Notes: generated from the sequence alone by a model not told the origin. Positions 8,577 through 17,194 are shown, counted from the first letter of the stretch. The stretch is 64,000 nucleotides of DNA from JAMHWD01 sp035911135 (GCA_035911135.1 JAMHWD010000034.1:124001-188000); one strand, 5' to 3'. A program made the numbers and translations.

Positions 8577-9641
8577 ATGACACAGGCCGCCCCTCCACCC
8601 CCCAGCCCCCGGCAAAGTATTCTGGAAGCCGAAAAGGTTCTCTACAGCGAGCAAAAGGTCGCCTTTTTGGAGGCGCTGGAATCCTTTTACCTGCGCGGTA
8701 ATCACAGCGGCCGCTTGATGTTTCGCAATAAATGGCCCGTCGCCGCCGCGCGCATCCTGCCGGAAGAACTGGTGCAATTCGATCATGTCGGCGTCAACAG
8801 CGATGAAGATCGCGCACGCCGCAGCGCTCTGGAAGAGCAAGCTGAGGAAAAACGTGCGGCCATGGCCGAAATATTTTCCAACATGACGCCGCGCCTTGTG
8901 GTGCATGGCAGCCTCCAGATGGAGGAGCTGAAAAAGATCATGGTGCAGATCGACAGGGAACTGGCGGAATGTGTGTTCGAGAAGAATATCGTCGAGCGTT
9001 TCTTCCCACCGCAGGTAATCCAGCACAAGGACCCGGAAACAGATACGATCGTGAACGCACCGCTGCCGCCCCGGCCAGAGGCCGCGCAACCCTCACGCCC
9101 CGTCACCCCGGCGCAGGCCGCCGCTTATCAGACAACGCCGCCGCCCGCCGAGATATCCGACCTTGCCGCGGTTGGCCATACCGATCACTCGCTGGCCACG
9201 CGCCCGCAAAAACAAGATTACGGGTATCGCCCATCCGCCCAGACCAATAGCCCGGCCCGCGTTGCCGCCGCACAGGCCGAAGCGGAAGAAGCCATGGATT
9301 GGTTAAATACGCCGCCGGAAGATGATCTGGACCAGATCACCCCGATCAGCACAAGCGCCCCTGATCAGCCAGCGCAACCATCACAGCAAACCCCAGCCAC
9401 CCCGCCGGCTCCCGCTCCCGCAGCGCCCGAAACGCAGTCTATCCCGCCTGCCTCGCCCCCCCCGGCAACGGCCGCCCCTTCTGGGTCTATGGGGCTTCGC
9501 GCCTATCAGGCGCAAAATCAGGACACAGCCACCGCCCGGCCCCAGCCGCCGCAAACGCCGCCGGGTCTGACGGAGCAGCCTGCGGCAGAATCAGAGAAAA
9601 AAAATTACCCGCCGATTCCGGGATCGGAATCATCGTCTTAA
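8577..9641 (+). CDS. Proline-rich orphan protein, unknown function
   Basis: A 354-residue protein in two parts. Residues 1-150 are helical and charged, with segments like SEQKVAFLEALESFYLRG and LQMEELKKIMVQIDRELAE. Residues 160-354 are a disordered Pro/Ala/Gln/Thr-rich tail. There is no signal peptide or membrane helix. The helical N-terminus suggests protein-protein binding and the tail a flexible tether (inference). It ends 4 nt inside the convergent heme A synthase gene. It follows the 905-residue orphan gene but appears to have its own promoter with the -10 box almost touching the start codon. Confidence 0.7.
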   Translation: MTQAAPPPPSPRQSILEAEKVLYSEQKVAFLEALESFYLRGNHSGRLMFRNKWPVAAARILPEELVQFDHVGVNSDEDRARRSALEEQAEEKRAAMAEIFSNMTPRLVVHGSLQMEELKKIMVQIDRELAECVFEKNIVERFFPPQVIQHKDPETDTIVNAPLPPRPEAAQPSRPVTPAQAAAYQTTPPPAEISDLAAVGHTDHSLATRPQKQDYGYRPSAQTNSPARVAAAQAEAEEAMDWLNTPPEDDLDQITPISTSAPDQPAQPSQQTPATPPAPAPAAPETQSIPPASPPPATAAPSGSMGLRAYQAQNQDTATARPQPPQTPPGLTEQPAAESEKKNYPPIPGSESSS

Positions 9642-10699
9642 GATTTCCGCCTTTGCGGCGCGCTTTTGTACAGGCATACAACCAGCGCCCCCAAAAGTAA
9701 AAGCGCCGTGGCCTGATGCAGCGCCGCCAGCACGATATTCACCCCCGAAAGCAGCGTCGCAATGCCCAGCCCAACCTGCACAAGCGCCAGCAGCGACGCC
9801 GCCATGTACGCGCGTACATCGGGTAAGCCGCCGCGCAAGGCATGAAGGCGCAGGGCATGAAATCCCAGCGCAAAAATCACAAGGCCCGTCGATACACCCA
9901 GCCAGCGATGCACAAATTGGATAGAAGGGATATGTTCAAAAATATTGAGCCATGGCGGATCGAGATGCCACATATCCGGCGGCATAAAACCAGCGCCCAT
10001 TCGCGGGAATTCGTTATAGATAAGCCCCGCATCCTTACCCGCCACAAACGCGCCCCATGTAATGGTGACCACCAGCATAACCAGCCCGGCCAGCGCATGA
10101 AAAAATAACGGGCGTGAAGGCGTACGCGCGGCCGCCGAAATTTTCAGGGCCATAAAAATAAGCAGCGAAAAAATCAGAAAGGCCAGCGCAAGATGCGCGG
10201 CAAGGCGGTAATGAGAGACGGCCGGAATATCGACAAGGCCACTTTGGACCATGTACCACCCCATAAACCCCTGCGCCCCGCCCAATGCGAGCAGCCCTAG
10301 CATCGGCAGACCATAACCCGGCGGAATACGGCCACGCAGCCAGAAATACAGCAAAGGCAGCGCAAATATAATGCCGATCATCCGCCCCCAAAGGCGATGA
10401 AACCATTCCCAGAAATAGATGCGTTTGAAATCGCCGATCTCCATCCAGGAATTTTTTTTCTGAAACTCGGGCGTCTGGCGATAGAGATCAAATTCATTTT
10501 GCCAATCAGCAGCCGATAGCGGTGGAACCGCCCCGATCAATGGCCGCCATTCCACCATCGAAAGCCCCGATTCCGTCAGACGCGTTACCGCCCCGACAAT
10601 CACCATAATAAAGACGCATACGGCCACAGCCAAAAGCCATAATACCAAAGCGCGGCGCGAAGTCTGAACAGGTACAGCAGGACGTACAATTATGGCCAT
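9638..10699 (-). CDS. ctaA: Heme A synthase (COX15/CtaA family)
   Basis: Converts heme O to heme A in the inner membrane for cytochrome aa3-type oxidases. 353 residues with about eight transmembrane helices. Conserved heme-ligand and family motifs are present: GAVTRLTESGLSMVEW near the N-terminus, EWFHRLWGRMIG, SHYRLAAHLALAF, FVHRWLGV and LHQATALLLLG, supplying histidines in helices 2, 4, 6 and 8. This long version with the FYRQTPEF-like loop (here YRQTPEFQKKN) is the alphaproteobacterial/mitochondrial COX15 type. The ATG at 10699 is preferred; an in-frame ATG at 10741 would add 14 residues, and neither has a strong ribosome-binding site. Confidence 0.95.
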   Translation of the reverse strand: MAIIVRPAVPVQTSRRALVLWLLAVAVCVFIMVIVGAVTRLTESGLSMVEWRPLIGAVPPLSAADWQNEFDLYRQTPEFQKKNSWMEIGDFKRIYFWEWFHRLWGRMIGIIFALPLLYFWLRGRIPPGYGLPMLGLLALGGAQGFMGWYMVQSGLVDIPAVSHYRLAAHLALAFLIFSLLIFMALKISAAARTPSRPLFFHALAGLVMLVVTITWGAFVAGKDAGLIYNEFPRMGAGFMPPDMWHLDPPWLNIFEHIPSIQFVHRWLGVSTGLVIFALGFHALRLHALRGGLPDVRAYMAASLLALVQVGLGIATLLSGVNIVLAALHQATALLLLGALVVCLYKSAPQRRKS

Positions 10700-11071
10700 G
10701 GTTTTATCTATCCCCAAAAACCGCCAGAACACACAAAACATATTCCCATAAGGGAAGTTTTTGGGGCTGATATTAAAGAATAATTTGAGTTACTCAGTTC
10801 GTTTTCCATTTTTGCACTTTTTCTTAATTGTACTTATTTTTCTATAATGCGTATGCTCTATCTGCTTTTCTTCTTGCCGGTGCGGCTCATTTCTCGGCCA
10901 CAATACCCACACAGACTATAGGAAATTATTCCTTTTCAGGCAAGTCATTTATTGGCCTTTACCACATGCTGGGCAATGGACAAAATGCGCGAACCAGACT
11001 AGGTTTATCCGTCGGTGAAATCAATGCCCCGGCTGTTTTTAGGGATCTGAATACCCTGCAAGGGAAGGTTT
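10700..11071. other. Gene-free stretch between ctaA and a membrane-protein gene
   Basis: No convincing coding sequence. A perfect TATAAT at 10843-10848 preceded at 16 bp by TTCTTA (10821-10826) is a plausible right-facing promoter, which would give the next gene a leader of about 215 nt. A short open frame across the region has no ribosome-binding site or codon bias and was not accepted. Confidence 0.4.
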
Positions 11072-11875
11072 ATGGCCTCTTTCGATATTATCAAGGCTGC
11101 TGGCATGGGATTTTCCTTTATATGGGATAATCGCGCCATAGTGACACGCATGGCCCTGATCCCCTTTGCGATCAAATGGGTCACTTTGATTTTGATTATT
11201 CTATCGGGCCTGCAGGATAATTATCTGCGGCAGGGTTTATTGATGCTGCCGAGCTATTTTCTGGAAGGATGGCTGATGGCTTATTTCATCCGCCTTGCCG
11301 TATTTCAGGAAAATATATTCACGCTGGCGGCTGGTGATGAGCATAGCCGCCGCCGGAACAAGATTATATTGGATTCAATGCTGGCCGGGGCGCTGCTTTA
11401 TGTGTTGCTGAATCTGGTTACCTCCTTGCTTTGGGGGCTGCTGCTGCCGCAGGAACGCCCGATGGCCCCGCCAAGCCGTGAAGAACCCAGCCTTGCGATG
11501 TTCATGCTGGCGATGGCCGCCATGTACGGTTCGATATGGGCGGTGCGTATTTTCTGGCTGCATATACCCGTAATTCTGGGCTTTGACCTTAAATCCTATT
11601 TCGAGAAAATGCGCGGCATCAAATCATCATTATTTGTTCTGGGGACGTGGCTTTTATGCGTTGTGCCACTGGCGGCCGCGACTTTTCTGCTGGCCGATAT
11701 TATGGCCGTAGCCATGGGCCACACGCCCGAAACCCCGTCAATGGCCTTTCATTTTATCATGCTGGGCGTTCAGGCCGGGGTGGAGATTATTATCAATCTG
11801 GTTTCAGGCATTGCCATTGCCCTTGGCATATGCGCGATCATGCGCCCGCCTGCCGAAAAGAACATGGGATCATAA
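11072..11875 (+). CDS. Integral membrane protein, unknown function
   Basis: 267 residues with about six hydrophobic helices, including MALIPFAIKWVTLILIIL, LAGALLYVLLNLVTSLLWGL, LAMFMLAMAAMYGSIWAV and a C-terminal pair ending in SGIAIALGICAIM. No transporter or enzyme motif is recognised. The start codon at 11072 has GGGAAGG just upstream at a suitable distance. The stop codon is 4 nt before the ferredoxin gene, so the two are probably translated from one mRNA. That link may hint at an electron-transfer or membrane-assembly role, but this is only inference. Confidence 0.75.
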   Translation: MASFDIIKAAGMGFSFIWDNRAIVTRMALIPFAIKWVTLILIILSGLQDNYLRQGLLMLPSYFLEGWLMAYFIRLAVFQENIFTLAAGDEHSRRRNKIILDSMLAGALLYVLLNLVTSLLWGLLLPQERPMAPPSREEPSLAMFMLAMAAMYGSIWAVRIFWLHIPVILGFDLKSYFEKMRGIKSSLFVLGTWLLCVVPLAAATFLLADIMAVAMGHTPETPSMAFHFIMLGVQAGVEIIINLVSGIAIALGICAIMRPPAEKNMGS

Positions 11876-11879
11876 AGCC

Positions 11880-12191
11880 ATGAAAATTATTGTCACTGAC
11901 CAAAGCGGCCACACGCACGAACTTGAAGCCATTGATGGATGGCGCGTGATGGAGATTATCCGCGATCATGGCCTGCCGATCAAGGCGGAATGCGGCGGGG
12001 CCTGCGCCTGCGCGACCTGTCATGTTTATGTGGAGCCGGAATGGCTGGAGAAGATCCCGCCCATGCGCGATGAAGAAAACCAGATGCTGGATGAGGCCTT
12101 TGACGTGCAGGATAATTCCCGCCTGTCCTGCCAGATCATCATGGAAGAAGATCTGGACGGCTTGCGGGTCACATTGGCCAAGACTGTTTAA
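11880..12191 (+). CDS. [2Fe-2S] ferredoxin, adrenodoxin type
   Basis: 103-residue electron carrier. The cluster ligands are visible as C-x5-C-x2-C in ECGGACACATCHVY plus a fourth Cys in SRLSCQI near residue 86. The acidic segment DEENQMLDEA matches the adrenodoxin/putidaredoxin partner-binding region, so it is the vertebrate/bacterial Fdx type and not the plant type. Such ferredoxins serve Fe-S assembly, P450s or heme A synthase partners; ctaA lies 1.2 kb away on the other strand, which is suggestive only. Start at ATG 11880, just after the stop codon of the membrane protein. Confidence 0.92.
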   Translation: MKIIVTDQSGHTHELEAIDGWRVMEIIRDHGLPIKAECGGACACATCHVYVEPEWLEKIPPMRDEENQMLDEAFDVQDNSRLSCQIIMEEDLDGLRVTLAKTV

Positions 12192-12225
12192 TCATTCTTT
12201 AACACTCTGAAATCTATAGAATTTC

Positions 12226-12254
12226 TTGCTTTTTACATGAAACATATGTAAAAT
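12226..12254 (+). promoter_or_regulatory. Sigma-70-like promoter giving a leaderless start
   Basis: TTGCTT (12226-12231), a 17-bp spacer and TAAAAT (12249-12254). The start codon of the next gene is 6 nt downstream, where transcription should begin. Confidence 0.6.
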
Positions 12255-12260
12255 TTTAGC

Positions 12261-13097
12261 ATGAATGAGCCTCAATGGTGGAACGACCCGAAATGGGTTG
12301 CCGATATAACCCTGATCTCCAAGGATATGTCCGAGAAATACGCGGACAAGACAATCATCTCCGTTGGGCAATCGCCAGCATGGATTACCATGGGCATCGG
12401 CATGATTCGCAAGATGCAAGGCCAAAAGGCCGGCGTCAGCTATATTCCCTTTACCGGGTGCTTCATGGAAGCCGCCAGCACGCGTGAGATGCCTGCCAGA
12501 GCCAGCGATCCCGACCCGGAAAAGCCGCGCCTTGTCCAAAGCTTCAAGGCCATGGCCAATCGCAATGTCAGCGCCGAATCATCGGCCGCCTATCAGGGAT
12601 TTTTAAAACGCCATCATATCGCGCCGGAAGATCTGGCAGCGCGCGCGCAAGACGGCGAGAGATTCGTATTTTGCGACCTGACGCGCACGGGCGGCGGTCT
12701 GGCATCGTTCATGTCGGAATGGGTCAAGGAATCAACAACAGAACAATGCGCCATTTTGCGCGAGAGTCTGGAATGCGTGACCTTCACATCCGAGCGTCAT
12801 ACACCCAGAACGCATTTTCATCTCGAAGGCAAAATGACCGTCCCCGTCTCATCCTATGTTCTGGATGATGATCGGTATGACAGGCTTTTGAATACTTCGG
12901 CCGGCAACAGCATCTGCGATAAATCAACGCGCCTGATGCCCGTCTATCAGCTTTACGCCACCCCGGCGCGCGAGGCCGGATATTACATTCCGCATAACGC
13001 CCCTATCGTGGCAGAAATCAAGGAAACCCTGCACCGCGATATTCAAACGCGCGAGCATGGCGCGGGATGGCCCGGCCTTCACGCCGATATGGCATAA
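12261..13097 (+). CDS. Unknown protein with phosphoribosyltransferase-like motifs
   Basis: 278 residues, cytoplasmic, no membrane helix. Two segments recall a type I phosphoribosyltransferase fold: KTIISVGQSPAWITMGIGMI (a substrate-loop-like turn after a beta strand) and RFVFCDLTRTGGGLASFM, which resembles a PRPP-binding loop (hydrophobic strand, Asp, then T-G-G). The rest has no recognised motif. The assignment is weak; a structure prediction would settle it. The -10 box ends 6 nt before the ATG and there is no Shine-Dalgarno sequence, so translation is probably leaderless. It is convergent with usg. Confidence 0.7.
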   Translation: MNEPQWWNDPKWVADITLISKDMSEKYADKTIISVGQSPAWITMGIGMIRKMQGQKAGVSYIPFTGCFMEAASTREMPARASDPDPEKPRLVQSFKAMANRNVSAESSAAYQGFLKRHHIAPEDLAARAQDGERFVFCDLTRTGGGLASFMSEWVKESTTEQCAILRESLECVTFTSERHTPRTHFHLEGKMTVPVSSYVLDDDRYDRLLNTSAGNSICDKSTRLMPVYQLYATPAREAGYYIPHNAPIVAEIKETLHRDIQTREHGAGWPGLHADMA

Positions 13098-13104
13098 ATC
13101 ATTC

Positions 13105-13371
13105 TTATTGGATCGTGCCCTGCCAGGCGGCGAAGCGGTAATCACCCGGCGTAATCAGCGCCGTATCGGCCACATAGACCGAGTGCAGCTTGCCATCAAT
13201 CTCGCGGCTCCAGAAATCCAGAAATTTACTAAGCGTGGGAAATTGCGGGGCCAGATCGTAATCCTGCCAGATATATTCCTGCAACAGGGCCTCGTAATCA
13301 GGCATGTGATAGAGAATCCGCGCTGTGGTGAGGCGGTAGTTTTTTGCAAATTGTAAGGTCAGATCCGCCAT
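13105..13371 (-). CDS. usg: Usg family protein
   Basis: An 88-residue small protein of the alphaproteobacterial Usg family; the segments NYRLTTARILYHMPDYEALL, QEYIWQDYDLAPQFP, KFLDFWSREIDGKLHSVYVA and the C-terminal YRFA are typical. Its biochemical role is not established; the name comes from the gene upstream of trpF in other genomes (not the case here). GAGGA lies about 10 nt before the ATG. Confidence 0.88.
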   Translation of the reverse strand: MADLTLQFAKNYRLTTARILYHMPDYEALLQEYIWQDYDLAPQFPTLSKFLDFWSREIDGKLHSVYVADTALITPGDYRFAAWQGTIQ

Positions 13372-13476
13372 GCGGATAATATCCTCCTTATATCTTGCCC
13401 GTTCCCTCTCTCATTTTATCATGAAGGGGGCGGCAAATACAAAAAGTGCAATCGGCCGGGGGGCCGGCAGCGGCCC

Positions 13477-14748
13477 TTATGCCGCGCGGACAGTATTCAG
13501 GAAACCGGTGACTTTATCGTCCAGCTCTCGCGTGTGCTGGGTCAGGGCAGTGACGGATTCCCGCAGCTCCCGCGCCGAACGATCGGTATTTTGCGCGGCA
13601 TCGGCCACGCCGTTGATACTGCTGGAGACGGTATTGGTCTGTTCCGATGCTTCCTGCACGCTGCGGCTGATGTCGATCGTGGCGGCACGTTCCTGCTCGA
13701 CACAGGCCGAGATATCACCGGCAATCTCATTGATCTTGTTCACGGTCATGGAGGCGCTGCGAATGGCCTCGAGCACTTCACGGGCCTCGACCTGAATTTC
13801 GCTGACATTTTTCGTGATGCGCTCCGTGGCAGTGGCTGTCTGGCTGGCAAGATTTTTAACTTCCGAAGCCACCACGGCAAAACCTTTCCCGGCCTCGCCG
13901 GCGCGCGCGGCCTCGATCGTGGCATTCAGCGCCAACAGATTGGTCTGCTCGGCGATATCCCGGATCAGATTGGTGACATCGCCGATCTGGGCCATGGCTT
14001 GCGTGAGTTTTTCAACCTGGCTATTGGCCGCGCCCATCTGCTCCACCGCCGAGACAGTAATATGCGAGGACTGACTGACAAGCTGGCTGACCTGATCAAT
14101 CGCGCCGGAGAGCTGCTGCGCGGCGGCGGCCACGGTATCGACATTGCTGGCGGCCTGCTGGGTTGCGGATGTCACATGCAGCACGCGGTTATTCGTATCA
14201 TCGACGATCCCGCCCAGCGTGCTGGCCGTATTTTCGAGGCGGGCGGATGAATCGCGCAAGGCCTGCATGACCAGCCCGACATGGCTCTCAAAATCCGAAG
14301 CCAGATTATTCATCATGCGCTTTTTGTCTTCCTCGGCCTTGAGCGCATTATCTTCCTGCTGGCGTTCCATATCCCGCTTTTCGATCGCACTGTTCTTGAA
14401 ATACTGGACGCGCCGCGCCATGGAGCCGATCTGGCTCTGGATTTTCTGGCCCGGCACTTCGGCAGAAAGATCGCCCTTGACCAGTGAATCCATCGCCCGT
14501 GTCAGGGAATCAATCGGGCGCGTGATGGTTGTCAAAATACCAAAAGCCACCAGCGCATTGGCAATAATCGCCACAGCAATCTGGATCATCAGATCTTCAT
14601 AAAAACTCTGACTGGCCTCCAGACCGAACTGGTCGCGCACATGGAGATAGCTACGGATACCAAAGAACAAACCAACGGCGGAGAGGAATAATGTAGCGAC
14701 CTGAAGCCTGATATTGATGCTGTTAAAAGCCCTGATAAAAAACTTCAT
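13477..14748 (-). CDS. Methyl-accepting chemotaxis protein
   Basis: 423-residue chemoreceptor. Two N-terminal membrane helices (about 12-36 and 55-78) enclose only about 20 periplasmic residues, so no classical ligand domain is present and sensing may be through the membrane or cytoplasm. A HAMP linker follows (TITRPIDSLTRAMDSLVKGD), then a long coiled coil with the conserved kinase-control hairpin IAEQTNLLALNATIEAARAG and GKGFAVVASEVKNLA. Partners would be CheW and CheA, not found in the window. GAGGAG precedes the ATG at 14748; a GTG two codons earlier is less likely. Confidence 0.92.
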   Translation of the reverse strand: MKFFIRAFNSINIRLQVATLFLSAVGLFFGIRSYLHVRDQFGLEASQSFYEDLMIQIAVAIIANALVAFGILTTITRPIDSLTRAMDSLVKGDLSAEVPGQKIQSQIGSMARRVQYFKNSAIEKRDMERQQEDNALKAEEDKKRMMNNLASDFESHVGLVMQALRDSSARLENTASTLGGIVDDTNNRVLHVTSATQQAASNVDTVAAAAQQLSGAIDQVSQLVSQSSHITVSAVEQMGAANSQVEKLTQAMAQIGDVTNLIRDIAEQTNLLALNATIEAARAGEAGKGFAVVASEVKNLASQTATATERITKNVSEIQVEAREVLEAIRSASMTVNKINEIAGDISACVEQERAATIDISRSVQEASEQTNTVSSSINGVADAAQNTDRSARELRESVTALTQHTRELDDKVTGFLNTVRAA

Positions 14749-14894
14749 TCCCACTCCTCTTTCAAAAAAACATACATGCGTAGTATCACATAAAAAAATT
14801 CTGGCTTGTTACTATATTTGCAAAGGCCGATTAAAAAACCATCAAGGCATATTGGAAAATGGACATTCATCCGCATGAAAAAATCTGCAAAAAA

Positions 14895-14924
14895 CTTGAA
14901 ATTTTCGCGCCATCATATTACATA
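14895..14924 (+). promoter_or_regulatory. Probable groESL promoter
   Basis: CTTGAAA at 14895-14901 could serve as a sigma-32 -35 element (CTTGAA) or a sigma-70 -35 element (TTGAAA). The -10 is less clear (CATATT at 14914 or TACATA at 14919). The CIRCE operator begins immediately downstream. Confidence 0.5.
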
Positions 14925-14925
14925 C

Positions 14926-14952
14926 TTAGCACTTAATCGGTCAGAGTGCTAA
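14926..14952. promoter_or_regulatory. CIRCE operator (HrcA binding site)
   Basis: TTAGCACTT, 9-bp spacer, GAGTGCTAA: the CIRCE consensus with a single mismatch in the left arm. It lies 71 nt before groES and predicts repression of the operon by HrcA at normal temperature. Confidence 0.95.
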
Positions 14953-15023
14953 AACAGCATCAAGAATGACAGATTACAAGGGGTTTAAGCCCCCTTAACC
15001 TCAACATATTAGGAGAAGTGAAT

Positions 15024-15320
15024 ATGAGTAAAGTCAAATTTCGTCCCTTGCATGACCGCGTGCTTGTCCGCCGCGCCAGCAACGATGAAAAAACCAAAGG
15101 CGGAATCATCCTGCCGGATTCCGTACAGGAAAAGCCGATGGAAGGCGTAATCCTGGAAGTCGGAACAGGTTACATCAACGACAACGGCGACACACGCGCG
15201 CTGGCCGTCAAGAAGGGCGACAAAGTGCTGTTTTCCAAATGGGCCGGCACGGAAATCAAGCTGAACGGCGAAGACCTGATGGTGATGAAAGAGTCCGACA
15301 TCATCGGCATCATCGGTTAA
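15024..15320 (+). CDS. groES: Co-chaperonin GroES
   Basis: 98-residue GroES/Cpn10, which forms the heptameric lid of the GroEL folding chamber. The N-terminal FRPLHDRVLVRR and GGIILPDS (mobile loop to roof region) and the C-terminal LMVMKESDIIGII are canonical. AGGAG lies 8 nt before the ATG at 15024; an in-frame GTG two codons earlier is too close to it. First gene of the CIRCE-controlled groESL operon; groEL follows after 141 nt that contain a degenerate palindromic repeat. Confidence 0.97.
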   Translation: MSKVKFRPLHDRVLVRRASNDEKTKGGIILPDSVQEKPMEGVILEVGTGYINDNGDTRALAVKKGDKVLFSKWAGTEIKLNGEDLMVMKESDIIGIIG

Positions 15321-15358
15321 GGTCTGACCCTGTTTCGCCGCAGGCGGCGTTGAATTTC

Positions 15359-15401
15359 GGCTCACGTATAATTTATACGCTTCGCCTCATTCGCCTGGCC
15401 T
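15359..15401 (+). repeat. Palindromic intergenic repeat, degenerate copy B
   Basis: Core CGTATA-ATT-TATACG (15365-15379) followed by CTTCGCCTCATTCGCCT. It resembles the core and right side of the copy after groEL (palindrome, then CTTCGCGCCTCGCGCCT), with different but still complementary arms. Confidence 0.6.
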
Positions 15402-15461
15402 CGTCAAAACATGCTTTGACCTAAAAATTTAAGAACTTAAACCTATAAAAAGGAAACTAAA

Positions 15462-17114
15462 ATGTCTGCTAAAGAAGTACGTTTCAGAGAAGACGCCAGA
15501 GAGCAACTGCTCAAAGGCGTGGACGTCATCGCCAACGCGGTGAAAGTAACACTGGGCCCGAAAGGCCGTAACGTTGTGATTGAAAAATCCTTCGGTTCGC
15601 CCCGCACCACAAAAGACGGTGTAACGGTTGCCAAGGAAATCACACTGAAGAACAAGCAACAGAACGTCGGCGCACAGCTGATCCGTGAAGTGGCCTCAAA
15701 AGCCAACGATCACGCTGGTGACGGCACAACGACAGCCACGGTTCTGGCACAAGCCATCGCCCGTGAAGGCGTGAAGGCTGTATCTTCGGGCCGTAACCCG
15801 ATGGATCTGAAGCGCGGTATCGACAAGGCGGTTGTTGCCGTTATTGAAGACATCAAAAAGCGCGGTCAGAACGTCAAGACGAACAACGAGATCAAGCAGG
15901 TCGGCACAATTTCCGCCAATGGCGAAGTTGAAATCGGCGCCCTGATCGCCGAAGCCATGAAAAAAGTCGGCAATGAAGGCGTGATCACGGTTGAAGAAAA
16001 CAAGTCGCTGGAAAACGAGCTGAGCGTTGTTGAAGGCATGCAGTTCGACCGCGGTTACCTCTCGCCTTACTTCATCACGGATGCGGACAAGATGCGCGCG
16101 GTTCTTGAAAACCCTTACATCCTGCTGCATGAGAGCAAGCTTTCGAACCTGCAAGCGATGCTGCCGATCCTCGAAGCGGTTGTCCAGTCGGGCCGTCCGC
16201 TGCTGATCGTGGCGGAAGATGTTGAAGGCGAAGCTTTGGCTACGCTGGTCGTCAACAAGCTCCGCGGTGGCCTGAAAGTTGCTGCCGTTAAAGCTCCTGG
16301 CTTTGGCGACCGCCGCAAGGCAATGCTGGAAGACATGGCGATCCTGACAGGTGGTCAGGTTATCTCCGAAGACCTCGGCATCAAGCTGGAAAACGTCACA
16401 CCCAACATGCTGGGTACGGCGAAGAAAATCACCATCACAAAAGACGATACAACAATTGTTGATGGCGCCGGCAAGAAGAAAGACATCGAAGCCCGCGTGA
16501 ACCAGATCCGCCGTCAGGTCGAGGAAACATCCTCCGACTACGACAAGGAAAAACTGCAGGAGCGTCTGGCGAAGCTTTCCGGCGGCGTTGCCGTCCTGCG
16601 CGTTGGCGGTGCGACAGAAGTCGAAGTGAAAGAGCGTAAGGACCGCGTGGATGATGCCATGCATGCCACACGCGCAGCCGTCGAGGAAGGCATTATTGCC
16701 GGCGGCGGTACAGCTTTGCTGTATGCGACAAAGGTGCTGGACAAGCTGAGCGGCGATAACGATGACCAGAATGTTGGTATCGAAATCATCCGCCGCGCCA
16801 TTCAGGCCCCGATCCGTCAGATCGCCGAGAACGCCGGTCATGAAGGTTCGGTTATCGTCGGCAAGCTGCTGGAGCAAAAAGAAACCAATTACGGTTTCGA
16901 TGCCCAGGAAGGCAAGTTCAAGGATCTGGTCAAGGCCGGTATCATTGACCCGGTGAAAGTTGTGCGTACAGCTCTGCAGGATGCAGCATCCGTTGCCAGC
17001 CTGCTGATCACGACAGAAGCCATCATCACAGATGCCGCTGATGACGACAAAGCCTCCGCCGGTGCAGCTGGCGGTATGGGCGGCATGGGCGGCATGGGCG
17101 GTATGGACTTCTAA
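15462..17114 (+). CDS. groEL: Chaperonin GroEL
   Basis: 550-residue GroEL/Cpn60, ATP-driven folding chamber. Conserved blocks include VTLGPKGRNVVIEKSFG, the ATP-site GDGTTTATVLAQAI, EVEVKERKDRVDDAMHATRA and the Gly-Met-rich C-terminal tail GGMGGMGGMGGMDF. The length is normal. An AAAGGA ribosome-binding site precedes the ATG. One copy only in the window. Codon use is strongly biased, in keeping with high expression. Confidence 0.98.
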   Translation: MSAKEVRFREDAREQLLKGVDVIANAVKVTLGPKGRNVVIEKSFGSPRTTKDGVTVAKEITLKNKQQNVGAQLIREVASKANDHAGDGTTTATVLAQAIAREGVKAVSSGRNPMDLKRGIDKAVVAVIEDIKKRGQNVKTNNEIKQVGTISANGEVEIGALIAEAMKKVGNEGVITVEENKSLENELSVVEGMQFDRGYLSPYFITDADKMRAVLENPYILLHESKLSNLQAMLPILEAVVQSGRPLLIVAEDVEGEALATLVVNKLRGGLKVAAVKAPGFGDRRKAMLEDMAILTGGQVISEDLGIKLENVTPNMLGTAKKITITKDDTTIVDGAGKKKDIEARVNQIRRQVEETSSDYDKEKLQERLAKLSGGVAVLRVGGATEVEVKERKDRVDDAMHATRAAVEEGIIAGGGTALLYATKVLDKLSGDNDDQNVGIEIIRRAIQAPIRQIAENAGHEGSVIVGKLLEQKETNYGFDAQEGKFKDLVKAGIIDPVKVVRTALQDAASVASLLITTEAIITDAADDDKASAGAAGGMGGMGGMGGMDF

Positions 17115-17118
17115 GGCG

Positions 17119-17194
17119 GCTTCGTCTTTTTGATTTTCACCGCGTTGCTGCGTTGCTCGTGTACATTTGTACACTTCGCGCCTCGCGCCTTGTG
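17119..17194 (+). repeat. Palindromic intergenic repeat, copy A
   Basis: A 76-nt element starting GCTTCGTCTTTTT, containing GCGTTGCTGCGTTGCTC, a perfect 7+2+7 palindrome (17159-17174) and CTTCGCGCCTCGCGCC. It matches, in inverted orientation, an element upstream of rpsA (62176-62252) at roughly four positions in five. Confidence 0.8.

Noticed and set aside
10828..11130. Short frame of 100 codons before the membrane-protein gene
   Set aside because: No ribosome-binding site, no codon bias, and it runs out of frame into the real gene at 11072.
15696..17174. Long open frame on the minus strand inside groEL
   Set aside because: It mirrors the third-base bias of groEL; groEL itself is unmistakable on the plus strand.
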